The notes under the pieces were generated by a model. The model saw only the letters and a program-made list of their open reading frames with translations. It ran no database searches and had not been told where the DNA came from. 64,000 nt of DNA from an uncultured Paracoccaceae bacterium (lineage in GTDB: Bacteria; Pseudomonadota; Alphaproteobacteria; Rhodobacterales; Rhodobacteraceae), in the NCBI GenBank assembly GCA_938092015.1, contig CALKOT010000066.1:1-64000 (forward strand), in the 5' to 3' direction. This document shows, one piece after another, positions 1-9,991 of the stretch. Both the position numbers and the translations under genes were made by a program. The stretch's first letter is position 1. Every line of letters starts with the position of its first letter.

Positions 1-54
1 GTTCTTAACAAGCTTGTCAGCTGAGGCTTTGCTGGTTCCGGGTTTCTTGTTCAT
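1..54 (-). CDS. IS3-type transposase OrfA, N-terminus only (cut by window edge)
   Basis: Reading the minus strand from an ATG at 54 gives 18 residues, MNKKPGTSKASADKLVKN, before the window ends. This resembles the start of the small helix-turn-helix OrfA of IS3-family elements, which typically open with a lysine-rich KKPG..K.SA...VK segment before the RRKTR / YSAEEKIRIVL region. A GGAG ribosome-binding site lies just upstream (revcomp of about 60-64). The identification rests on a short piece and on recalled family sequence, so it is moderately secure. It makes sense of the neighbouring adhesin, whose natural 5' end is missing. Confidence 0.55.
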   Translation of the reverse strand, partial: MNKKPGTSKASADKLVKN

Positions 55-138
55 CTTTACTCCATGAAGGTTGCGATGAACCAGAAATCCTCCGTTACGA
101 AAACCTCAAATCTGTCCCAAAGGTGCCGACGTCAGACA
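55..138. mobile_element. Probable end of the IS3-type element
   Basis: This stretch lies between the transposase start and the first residues that look like adhesin passenger. The plus strand reads ...CGACGTCAGACA up to 138, so the element read inward would begin TGTCTGACGTCGG, which fits the TG...CA termini of IS3-family elements. The exact end and any target duplication cannot be fixed because the other end of the element is outside the window. Confidence 0.4.
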
Positions 139-3100
139 GCGCTTGCCGTCGCCAGTGACGTCTCAACTGATCTTGAAAATGGCGATGCAGGCGCCGCGCT
201 GAAAGTGGCCGCGCCCCTTCAGACGTTTACCTTTGTTACAACGGACGCCTTCACTGATGGCGCAGCGACTGATTTCAATGCAGTCACAGGCTCAACTGCT
301 GATCAGCTGATCCTCGAAAGAATGACCTTTGACGGTGACATCACAATCGCAGCCGGCGATGTCGATCTTGGCCATATCGATGCGGATGATGGGGTTTTTG
401 TCACAGCGCTCACCGGTGATATCTCAAAGCGGGCTGACGCCGATATCGACTTTGATGGATCACAGCGCGCAGCTTTTGATGTAACCGGCGCTCGCGGCGT
501 AGCAGATGAAACCGTGACGCTGCAGACGTTCGACACGCCTGTCACCGTCGGGGGCGCATCTTCGTTCACGGCGACATCCGGCGATGTCTTGATCACCCGT
601 GGGCAAAGCGCTGGCGGGTTCAAGGCTGTTGATCTGTAAGGCGCTGTCAGTATTGCCGCGACCGATGCGGCGATTGAGGACGTTAATAGTCTTCAGCTGG
701 GTCAGGTCGCTGTTGACCAAAACGTAGCGATCCGGATCAACACCGACAACGCGGATGTAGCAGGCGAAGCGCTGACCCAGACCGCCAACCAGACAATTAC
801 AGTGGGCGGCGACCTTGCGCTGATCACCGGTGTAGGCGCGACTGACCGGTCGGATATCGCCCTGACAAATGCTGGCAAGAGCTTCCATACCGTCAGCGCA
901 TTGGCTGGGGACCTGTCGATACAGGGCGCAGACGCCTTCACCATCCAGAACACTGACCTGACAGGCGGGCTGACCGTTGGTTCGGCCGCCTCGCAAAATG
1001 GTGGTGATCTGACCCTGCAGGACGTTCAACTCGACGGTGATCTGAACTTTGACGCCACTGGCGCAGCAGTTCTGAGCCGTCTGGATGTCGCCGGTGCAGG
1101 GGGCGTTACCGGCCTCGCAGGCGACAGCCTGACCACCACTGATCTTCGTGCAGACAACGCAGTCGGTCTGGCCACAACAAGCGGCGACCTCACTGTCACC
1201 GACGCCATCATCGGCGCCTTTGATTTCGACAGCGCGGGTGCTTTGTCGGTCACGAACGTCGCCACAGCCGGATCTGAAGGCGATCTTTCAACCGCGGTAG
1301 GCGACATCACGATTGCGAATATCGTCTCCGATACGAACGCCAGCTTCGACAGCACAGGCGGAGCTTTGGATGTAGACAGCGCGCGCACCGGCTCAACCCT
1401 CACCCTGTCGGCCGATGGCGACGTGACACTGGGCACGATCGCTGCCGGGGATGACCTTTTCGCAACCTCTGACACCGCGTCTGTCCTAATCCGCGATGCC
1501 GCTACAGAAGCGCCTGCAGACATCGTCGTGGACGGTGTGCAAGCCGCAGATATCGGCTTTGCGTCTGGCCCGCTGGTTGGCGACGCCGCAGATGAGCGTG
1601 TGATTGAGACCGTCGCTGGAACAATGGGCCAAACGGTTGACCCTGCTGATTTCACCTTGCAGTTGTCAGTCGTCGACGATGCTACATTCGACGCGGCTGG
1701 ATCGGTCCTGCTGCCGCGCGAAGCCGCAGCGGAAGGTGGGCTGCAGAACGACTTCATGGGTGATGTTGCGATCTCCACCACCACAGGTAATGTCGTGATT
1801 GAGGATGCGAATGCGCTGTCCTTCGCCACCGTCACGATCACGGCGGGCGACCTTTCAGCCCGTTCGAACGCAGACAATGCGGGCGCAGGTGAAGGCATCA
1901 GCCAGACCGCAGCCATCGCGGTTGGCGGCGCGGCAAGTTTTGTTACGGGTGACCACGGCGGCGCCGCGATTGCGGATGAGGCGATCCTTGCCGACGTTAC
2001 CCTGAACAACGCAGCGAACGACTTTACTGGCGCTGTTTCTGTTGTGGCCGACAACACCACGCTGGCTGAGGCCAGTGCAATTACTGTTGCGAATGCGCGC
2101 CTTGCCAGCGATTTGGCCATCACGAATGCTTCAACCACCGCAACTGATGGGGCAACGCTGACCGATGTGCATGCAGGCGGCGCGACGACAATCAATGTCG
2201 CCGGACCGGTCGATCTGGATCGTCTGGCTGTCGGCGGCGTATTGACCGCCGAGAGCCGTCTGGCAGGTATGACTGCAAATGACCTAAGCGTAGAGGGTGC
2301 GACCGGTCTGACCGCCTATACCACGATCATTATTGACGACGGACTGCTGGCGGATGCCACCGTAACGGCGGGGGCCACCGGCGCACTGACCGACGTATCG
2401 GCGCAGGTCATCAACGTTGAAACCGGCGGTATGACGATTTCTGGCTTGTCCGCCACAACCACGACAATCACCTCGGCTGGTGCAGCGGATATTGAGCAAA
2501 TCTCAATCGCCTCAACCACAATCACGGTTACGGACGATACGCTTGCCCTGTCTCAGGCAGAGATTGCCGGCCCGCTGACCGCCCGTTCAGGCGCTGGCGC
2601 GATTATGCTGGCCGATGTGAATGTCGATGGCGATGCGATCATTGACGGCGGGGCTGTCAGCTCAGACGTATCTGGTGGGGGCGAAACCCGCCTTCGCGTC
2701 ACTGGCGCATTGGATTTGGATGGCGCAGCCGTTGACCTGACTGACATTCTGGTCGCCGGCGAAGCGACGCTGGACGCTACCGGAGACGTCAGTTTGGACG
2801 ACGCCTCATTTGCGGATCTGACGCTGAACTCAGACGGCGCCGTGACGATGACGGACGCAAGCTCAGCGGTCACCAGCCTGAATGCAGGCGGTGCGTTGGA
2901 TGTGACGAATATGCGCATCGGCTCGCTAGATGCCGACGCGGTCGGAACGGCCGAGTTTGAGGCCACACAGATCGCTGGGGCCGCAGACATTCTCTCAACC
3001 GAGGGCGACGTACGTCTGGGATCGGTTGATGTGGTCGGAACACTGGCTGCAGAAGCTGCGACAGGCGCGGTCACAACGTTTGATGGGACTATGACACTGG

Positions 3101-6041
3101 TCGAGGTTACAGTCGCTGCACCGGTTGCAGTTGCTCTGCCTGAGTTCGTCGTTGAAGGCCCGGTCGCGGCTGAAATCGGCGTTGCCGCCGCGCTGGCCAA
3201 CTCGCCAGCGCCGGAAACCCGCGTGACTGAAACGTTGACATCAGTCGCTGATCAAACAAACCCGGCCATGAATGGCGCGCAGACGGCGGATGTCACCATC
3301 GTGGCCTCCGCCAATGACCGGCTGCTGTCGGTCGCTGGCTCGACCACGCTGACCGCTTCGACCGACCTGACGCTTGATGACACAGACCTCGCCGACGCCA
3401 CGCTGATGGCGGGGGGCGCTGAGACGCTGACGACTATCGCCGCCGAAACTCTGGCGGTTACATCAGGCGGTGCACTAACGGTGTCTGTGCTGAACGCAGG
3501 CGACACGACGATCATTGCAGGTGGCCCCGCCGATCTGAGCGATGTCGCGACAGCCACAACCACCATTACCGTCACGGACCAAAACCTTGCTGCGCGCCGG
3601 GTTGAAACGAACGGTCCGTTGACCATCGCAACAGGTGCAGGCGATATCGCGCTTGCGGATCTGAACGTAACCGGCGACGCCATGATCTCGGGCACCAACA
3701 TCGGCTCTGACGCTTCGGGCGCGGGTGAGACACGGGTCGCAGTTGGCGGTGCGCTTGATGCGGACGCAACAAGCGACGTTGCGCTGACGGATCTGTTGGT
3801 TACTGGGGCGTCTGCGATTGACGCTGGCGGGGCAATCTCGCTGGATGACATCAGCCTCGCCGCAGCATCGATCACGGGTGGCGGGGATGTCACTTTGACC
3901 GACGGCCAGACAGCCGCTGCAACAGTATATCGCGGCGCGATGCTAAGCGCTTCAAACCTGCGCACGGCTTCGCTGGATGCGGATGCGATTGGCGACGTTG
4001 CACTTGATGCGATGCGGGTAGATGGCGACGCCTCAATCCTAAATACGGCCGGTGACATTGGACTGGGTTCGATCGCTGTCACTGGGCAGTTGGCGGCGGA
4101 AAGCACTGCTGGCGCGATCCAGACCATCGACAGCGATTTTGCTCTGGGATCAGTTGCCATCACAGCCCCTACGCCAGCAACTGTTCCGACTTTCGGCGCT
4201 AACACGGCGCCAGCCGTGACCGCCACGCTGGTTGGTGAACAGACCAACGCAACGCTCGTTTCAGTCGGGGGCGACGCATATTTCCTTGCGGCAGGCGACA
4301 TAGCCCTGGTTGATGATGAAACTGGATTGGCTGGCGACAATGACTTCATGGGCGGTGTCACAGCGATCAGTGGCGGTTCAGTCATTCTGAACGACGTAAA
4401 CGACCTTATCCTTGGCGCGCCAACTGGCGTGGCGATGCCCAGCGGCGGGTCGTTCGACGTCACCGGCGTCACGGCGCCTGGCAGCTTGCGGGTTGAAGCG
4501 GGCGGCGAAATCGTGGACGCGGATGCGCCGCAGGCGACACTTTCCATCGGTGGTGACGCACTTCTGATGGCAGGTGGAGATGTCCTGCTGGACAACGAGA
4601 CCCATGTAGTTGGCGGGGCCATTGCGGCCAGAGGTCAGAATGTGACGTTGACCGAAACCGGATCAATCCTGCTTGGCCCGGTCACAGCTTCGGGCGACCT
4701 GATTGTCGAAGCGGGCGCGAACAATACAGCGCCCGACGGGACAACTGGCGATGCGGAAATCCGCCAAACAAGCGCAGTGACGGTCGCGAATGCGGCGGTT
4801 GGCGGCGATGCGGCGCATGAAACCAGCGACGGCGCGATTGTTGTGGTAGGGACGTCAACATTCTCCACCGGTTTGAACCCGCGCTTTGCACTGGATGACC
4901 AGCGTTTGACCGGCGATCGTGATCTTGTTTTGGACAATGCTGAAAACAACTTTGGCGGCCGCCTGAACGTGGCCCGCATTGCAGGGCGTGCGACCATCAC
5001 GGAAAACAACCTGCGTCGCGCGCAATCGGGTGTGCAGGAGATTGGGAACTTTGAGATAGGCGGCTCAATCGATCTGACGACCAGAGACACAGTTGTCTTC
5101 GTCGGGCGAATGACTGCCCTGACCGATGATGCTGATCCTGAGGCGCCGACGCGGCCCGGCACGGTTGAACCGCTTAGCCAGGGTGATCTCAGCCTTGCGG
5201 ATGCTGATCTGCGCCTCTTCATCACCTCGGTCGAGACACTGAACATCGAAACGAATGGGGGGGCGTTCGGTTTGATCGTCCGATCGATGGTGACAATGAC
5301 GCCCTGCCACGCCGTGCTCGCACAATCGAAATGGAACGCGGTGGTCTGGGGGGGCTGACGATCAAAGCAGGCAGTGGCGAAGTGCGGTTCCGCGACTTTG
5401 TCGGCGCCCAGAACCCACTTAGCGAAGTTGATATCAACGCTGGTGCAATCTTCGCAGGCTTTACCTTCGCCGAAGACACGCCTGATCTTATCTTCCCGGG
5501 TGTGACCGACGATAACCGGTTCTTCTTCAACCGGGCCGCGCCAGATGACTTCTTCTTCGCAGATGATGTGCTGGTGAACTCCACCGGGCGGATTGAGTTT
5601 CAGACGCCATTCGGAACGGTGGATGAGTTCATCCTGAATGATAAGTACTTTGGCGTGAACGTCACCAGCTTTACTTTTGGCAATGATCTGAAACCGGCGA
5701 CGATCCAGGCTTTCGGCTTCATCGGCACCGATCGGACGCGCGCAATCGGCTTGCTGCCGATTGGCCCACGTGGATCGAATTTCCAGTTCAATGACTGTGT
5801 TATCGGCGATGTGGCCGATTGCACGAACATTCCTATTCCGAATGTGATCAACAATGTACTGATCGCCGCGCCGCCTCTTTTGGGCATCGATGCTGAAGAT
5901 CTTTTGGAATTGTTTGGCAGCTTCGGCAATGAAGAGCTTTGGGGCGTGCCACAATCGTACTACTCTGACCTTGGCGGTGAGCAGGAAAATAAGCCGGATT
6001 GTCCGGAAGGATCAGATGATCCAGCGTGTAACGAGGGATGA
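139..6041 (+). pseudogene. Giant filamentous-haemagglutinin-like adhesin, interrupted
   Basis: A very long acidic protein of short repeated strands (patterns such as GDVTLTD, GALDV, DASF), typical of a parallel beta-helix passenger secreted by the two-partner route. Three lesions are visible. The natural 5' end is replaced by the IS edge, so the ATG at 64 is probably in IS DNA. An in-frame TAA at 637-639 separates 139-636 from the rest, which stays open in the same frame. The frame slips at a run of seven G at 5257-5263. Reading on in the other frame gives VRFDRPIDGDNDALP and then a continuous passenger-like tail to 6041, ending in acidic, Cys-containing sequence. If repaired it would exceed 1,950 residues. 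The next gene starts 4 bases after its stop and encodes a CHAT-protease lipoprotein. No transporter partner (FhaC/ShlB-like) is in view; it may lie beyond the IS. Confidence 0.75.
2300..4250 (+). repeat. Internal duplication of about 1.04 kb in the adhesin
   Basis: Two long segments of the passenger repeat the same order of motifs. Unit A (roughly 2300-3210) and unit B (roughly 3330-4250) both contain TTITVTD, then GPLT...GAG.I.LAD.NV.GDA.I, then GETR..V.GALD.D, then SLDADA.G and a Pro/Ala-rich linker. The TTITVTD motifs are about 1.04 kb apart. The units have diverged at many residues, so this is an old duplication. Confidence 0.6.
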
Positions 6042-6045
6042 TGAA

Positions 6046-8745
6046 ATGAAGCCGATGAAAGCGCTGAAACGTTTCGCTCTGTCGCTGGGCGTCCTCGCGG
6101 CTGCAGCCTGTTCTCAGACCGGCGGCCTTCAGGGGCCTGAGGTTTCCGCCAAAAAAGAGCTGTGCGATCAGGTCGGTGGCCTTTTGCTGGTCGGTCAGCG
6201 CAACAGCTTCGGGCTGAAATTTTCAGAGGCTGAGGATGCGTTTTCCGAACTTCTGACCATCTACAGCCTTGAGGATGTGACTGGATCTTGCCCCAAAGCG
6301 CCTAGCCGTGCGTTCATTCTGATGAACCAGGCGCTTGCTTATTCCAGTCAGGAACGCTTCGTGACGGCGGATGGCCTGTTCGACCTGGCTTCGGGCATTT
6401 TGGAATCAGGTGAGGGGATTTCGCCCGAGCGGCTGAAACGTGAACGGGCGCTGTTCACTGCTTATCGCGCCCAGGATTTGCTGAACCGATCATCGTCGTT
6501 GAATGCACGCGAGTTCGCCGACGCCGCTGCTGCGTCCTTCCCGACTGAAGACCAGAACGCCACAAGTGGGGGCGGATTTGACCAGCTGATGCTGGAAGTA
6601 TCGGATGATGAAAAGCGCCGCCTGATCGACGAAGCCTCCAACAGCCACGCGCGCGCCCATATCCTGCTGCTTGAAGGTGAGCTGGATGAAGCGACGGATG
6701 CGATCAACTATGCGCTTGATCTGGTCAACTTCGTGCCCCGGTCAGCTGAAGTTTATCGCCCTCGCTTTCTGGCTGAACGCGCGCTGATCAATTTCGAAAA
6801 AAACGAACTTGAAAAAGCCCGCGATGATGCAGGCATGGCGGCGGATAGTTTTGCGGCGCTAATGCCTGGGTCCCCACTTGAGGCGCGCGCGCAGCTGTCT
6901 CATGGTCGGGCGCTGGCCAGTCTGGGTCGCACCGAAGAAGCCCTGACTGCGTTTGAGCGCGGCTTTTCGATCTATGAAGAAAACCCCGTCATCGTCGAAT
7001 ACAAAACCCTTTGGCCATTCTTTCAGATCGCCCTGCGTGAGCGGGTAAAACAGGAAGAACGCGAACAGGAACTGGCGGGGCGGATGTTCCGCGCTGCGCA
7101 GGTCATTCGGCGTTCGATCACCGCGCAGACTGTCTCTGGCGCTGCGGCGTTAATTGGTGAAGGCGACAGCGCCAAAGCTGACGCTGTACGCGCCTGGCGG
7201 AAGGCCGAAGAAGACTTCGCCACGCTGAAAGCGCTGCAGGTGATCCAGTTGCAGGATCCATTGAACCAACGCGAACAAACTGAACACCTGGCCAAACAGG
7301 TTGCGGAGGCCAAGGCAAAACTTGCCCGTCTGCGGGAAACCCGTGACGATCTGGCCCCGGAATACCAGTCGGCTATTTCCAGCCCGGTATCGCTGGCCGA
7401 TGTGCAAGCGGTTCTTCGGCCGGGCGAAGCGATGGTGCAGATCGTGTCGGGCGAACCGCGCAGTCTGTTGTTCATCATCGACAATGACAACATTGAGGTC
7501 AGATCCATCCGCGCGACCGAAGGCCAGCTTGCTGTTCTGGTCGCCAGCTTACGCCGCGCCGTGACGACAAACTCTGAAGGCGTTGTGCCAGCGTTTCGCG
7601 CGGACTTCGCCCATGTCCTTCACAATCTTGTCTTTGGCTCAGTCTCTAAGCGACTGGCTGGGTGTGAAAAGGTCATTTTCTCAACCTCAGGCGCTTTGCA
7701 GTCATTCCCGCTGGAACTGCTGGTGACGGCATCCCCGGGTTCAGCCAATAGCGCGGCATGGGGCGTGACTGGCGATTATACTGCCGTCAAATGGCTGGGT
7801 GCGCGGCATGCTGTGTCCTATGTGCCGTCGCCGCGCAATCTGGTGGATGTGCGTAACCGGGCAGGGGTCAGTTCCGCCTCAAAAGATATTGCGGCCTTTG
7901 GTGATTTCAAACCGGGGGTCGACCCTGAAAAGGTTCTGAAGATTGCCGACCTTCCAGATAGTTGCCTTGGTCTGGCCCGTGCGGTCGATCGTATCGGCGG
8001 GCTGCCGGGGACGGCGGTTGAAGCGCAGGCGATTTCCGAACTGTTCTCAGAATCTTCATCGCTTTCGATGGGCGACAATTTCAATGAAGACGCGCTGAAA
8101 GCTGCATCTGAAGCAGGCGAATTGGCGGATTTCAAGGTCCTGCATTTCGCCACGCATGGCATTCTCTGGCCTAGCCCGGACTGCTTCACTGATCCCGCGC
8201 TGACTGTGTCGGCGACAGTGGCTGAAGACAGTGATGGTCTTTTGACTGCGACTGAGATCAGAGGCTTTGATCTGGACGCCCAGCTGATCGTTCTTAGCGC
8301 CTGCAACACGGCGTCCACCTATCTTGAAGGCCTGGGCAATGCTTCTGCCGGCGCCCGCGCATTGGATGTCGGGGCGGGGCAAAGCCGCGTTGGTCGCCGC
8401 GCCGCTGCAAGCATCATTCGCGAAAGTGGGGCAGGCGGCGAAAGTCTGTCGGGCCTTGCCCGCGCCTTTTTCAGCGCGGGCGCGCGAACAGTTCTTGCGA
8501 CGCACTGGCCGGTTGCAGATACCGAAACGACCCAGTTGATGAAACGCTTCTACGGCCAGCTCAAATCTCAGGACAGCACCTTTGCAACCGCTTTGCGGAA
8601 TGCGCAAAGCGAATTGCGTAACGTCCCGGCTACATCGCATCCGATTTTCTGGGGACCCTTCGTTTTGATTGGTGACGGCGCGCAAACGCTGAACGCGGAG
8701 AAATCCGCCAACGCATCGACGAAGACGCCTACTGGCGGTCTGTGA
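6046..8745 (+). CDS. TPR/CHAT-domain protease-like lipoprotein
   Basis: An 899-residue protein. The start at 6046 is preferred over upstream in-frame codons because it begins a signal peptide (MKPMKALKRFALSLGVLAAA followed by Cys), suggesting a lipoprotein. The middle is alpha-helical with TPR-like segments (GRALASLGRTEEALTAFERG near residue 300) and a charged coiled-coil-like stretch. The C-terminal third is a CHAT (caspase HetF associated with TPRs) domain with the two hallmark motifs HFATHG (His704) and LSACNTA (Cys753), and the family's usual ending SHPIFWGPFVLIGDG. CHAT domains are clan CD cysteine peptidases; both catalytic residues are present. It starts 4 bases after the adhesin remnant, so cotranscription is likely and a role in processing or controlling that surface protein is a reasonable inference. 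The gene is intact although its partner is broken. Confidence 0.85.
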   Translation: MKPMKALKRFALSLGVLAAAACSQTGGLQGPEVSAKKELCDQVGGLLLVGQRNSFGLKFSEAEDAFSELLTIYSLEDVTGSCPKAPSRAFILMNQALAYSSQERFVTADGLFDLASGILESGEGISPERLKRERALFTAYRAQDLLNRSSSLNAREFADAAAASFPTEDQNATSGGGFDQLMLEVSDDEKRRLIDEASNSHARAHILLLEGELDEATDAINYALDLVNFVPRSAEVYRPRFLAERALINFEKNELEKARDDAGMAADSFAALMPGSPLEARAQLSHGRALASLGRTEEALTAFERGFSIYEENPVIVEYKTLWPFFQIALRERVKQEEREQELAGRMFRAAQVIRRSITAQTVSGAAALIGEGDSAKADAVRAWRKAEEDFATLKALQVIQLQDPLNQREQTEHLAKQVAEAKAKLARLRETRDDLAPEYQSAISSPVSLADVQAVLRPGEAMVQIVSGEPRSLLFIIDNDNIEVRSIRATEGQLAVLVASLRRAVTTNSEGVVPAFRADFAHVLHNLVFGSVSKRLAGCEKVIFSTSGALQSFPLELLVTASPGSANSAAWGVTGDYTAVKWLGARHAVSYVPSPRNLVDVRNRAGVSSASKDIAAFGDFKPGVDPEKVLKIADLPDSCLGLARAVDRIGGLPGTAVEAQAISELFSESSSLSMGDNFNEDALKAASEAGELADFKVLHFATHGILWPSPDCFTDPALTVSATVAEDSDGLLTATEIRGFDLDAQLIVLSACNTASTYLEGLGNASAGARALDVGAGQSRVGRRAAASIIRESGAGGESLSGLARAFFSAGARTVLATHWPVADTETTQLMKRFYGQLKSQDSTFATALRNAQSELRNVPATSHPIFWGPFVLIGDGAQTLNAEKSANASTKTPTGGL

Positions 8746-8763
8746 CCACGGCGGGGCAGGGCG

Positions 8764-9516
8764 ATGCATATCGACGTTGTTGAGCTAAGAAAGTTCTACT
8801 ACCGGACCCATCTGGGGCAGGTTGTCCAGCGTTCGCTTCGTGATGCTTTCGCCAGTCACTGGTCAGCGCCGTTAAAGGGAAATCTGGTTGGCTTTGGGTT
8901 TGCGGCGCCGTTTCTGCGCCCGTTCAAATCCACGGCGACCCGGACCATGTCTTTGATGCCCGCTCAGCAAGGCGCATTCCACTGGCCGATGGAGGCAGAC
9001 AACATTTCTGTCCTTGCAGATGAACGGCGGTGGCCAATCAGCACCGGCTTTGTCGATCATCTAATCATCTCTCACGCGCTGGAGAATTCCGAACGCCCCC
9101 GCGCCGTCTTGTCTGAGGCGCAAAGGGTTCTGTCGCCAACGGGCCGTGCGCTGATCGTTGTGCCAAACCGGACAGGCCTGTGGGCGCGTAGCGACGTCAC
9201 GCCGTTTGGGCATGGTCGTCCGTATTCCCTGACCCAGCTGGAACGCCATTTGCGCGAACATTCGCTGGAACCCATCCGCCATTCCGCGGCTCTTTATGGC
9301 CCGCCATCGCAGCGACGGTTCTGGTTGAGGCTGGCTGGAATCGCCGAACGAACCGGTCGCAAGCTGGATGCGCAGCGGCTGGCGGGCGCGATTGTTGTTG
9401 AGGTCGTCAAAACCGCCTATGCCGCCCCACGCGGCGGCGTGACGGTTACAACGAAAACACCGCTTAAGGTGCTTGGCGGTGTCGTTGCACCCAAGCCAAT
9501 CGCGGGTCGCAGCTGA
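8764..9516 (+). CDS. Class I SAM-dependent methyltransferase
   Basis: A 250-residue protein of the Methyltransf_11 type. A glycine-rich motif I (LVGFGFAAPFLRPF) near residue 42 is followed by VDHLIISHALENSERPRAVLSEAQRVLSPTGRALIVV, split here as the post-I region with the acidic/His segment and the typical L.P.G....VVPN strand. The substrate is unknown. It starts 18 bases after the CHAT gene, with the methionine preceded by GGGGCAGGGCG, and could be in the same transcript, but similar genes are also found near hisC in related bacteria, so a link to the adhesin system is not needed. Confidence 0.7.
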   Translation: MHIDVVELRKFYYRTHLGQVVQRSLRDAFASHWSAPLKGNLVGFGFAAPFLRPFKSTATRTMSLMPAQQGAFHWPMEADNISVLADERRWPISTGFVDHLIISHALENSERPRAVLSEAQRVLSPTGRALIVVPNRTGLWARSDVTPFGHGRPYSLTQLERHLREHSLEPIRHSAALYGPPSQRRFWLRLAGIAERTGRKLDAQRLAGAIVVEVVKTAYAAPRGGVTVTTKTPLKVLGGVVAPKPIAGRS

Positions 9517-9991
9517 CGGGCGCCTTTAGGACGCTGTTTCGACGTTTGTACTGGTGCAAGAAAAGAAGGTTTAGCGGGAAAGGTTGGCGACCGGGTAAGA
9601 CTGGTTGGTTTTTAGGCGAAGTTCGAAGTACGGAAGTCGTTGATCCGCAGAATGACTATTGGCGACGACCGATGGTCTGGAAACCGTAGCAGTCAGCGTG
9701 TGCATCGGGGAAATCGGGCCTGGTGCGGGTCATCTGTAAACCTGTATTTGGGGGTAAACAGAGAACGAAATGTGGCGATCAACCCTGATGCTTAAATAAA
9801 ACAATAGGTTAGTTTCACTTTCACATGTGAAAGGTTTTAGAGGGTTGGGAGCACGCTTTGTTTTGCCATCCCTGTTTTCTCTTTCCTGCAGCCTTGCCCG
9901 CATCCCCCCATGCAACGGAACGACGGTGGGCTGGCGTCTATCCGCCCTGCGCGCTACACCTCGCGTGAGAGCAGCGCAGACAGGCCCGAAA
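9517..9991. other. Intergenic region with dispersed palindrome, no gene seen
   Basis: A 475-base gap between the methyltransferase and hisC. No convincing reading frame is present. It holds one copy of the dispersed TTTCAC-NN-GTGAAA palindrome (9819-9832) with an AT-rich flank (about 9735-9818). The hisC frame is open upstream to 9827, but that extension is rich in Pro/Arg/Cys and not like aminotransferase sequence. Confidence 0.5.
9819..9832. repeat. Dispersed palindrome, copy 1
   Basis: TTTCACATGTGAAA, a perfect 14-base palindrome. The flank to the left (AAACAGAGAACGAAATGTGG...) and right (AAAGGTTTT) resembles copy 4 at 57453-57466 read on the minus strand, so the repeat unit may be about 100 bases rather than the palindrome alone. 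Confidence 0.6.

Noticed and set aside
64-138. ATG at 64 as the true adhesin start
   Set aside because: The first 25 codons are basic and unlike the passenger, give no signal peptide, and lie in the probable IS terminus.
1026-5954. Long minus-strand reading frames opposite the adhesin (for example 1026-2195, 3252-4622, 4635-5954)
   Set aside because: They mirror the codon pattern of the repeat-rich plus-strand gene, are Ser/Pro/Ala-rich without domains, and lack ribosome-binding sites.
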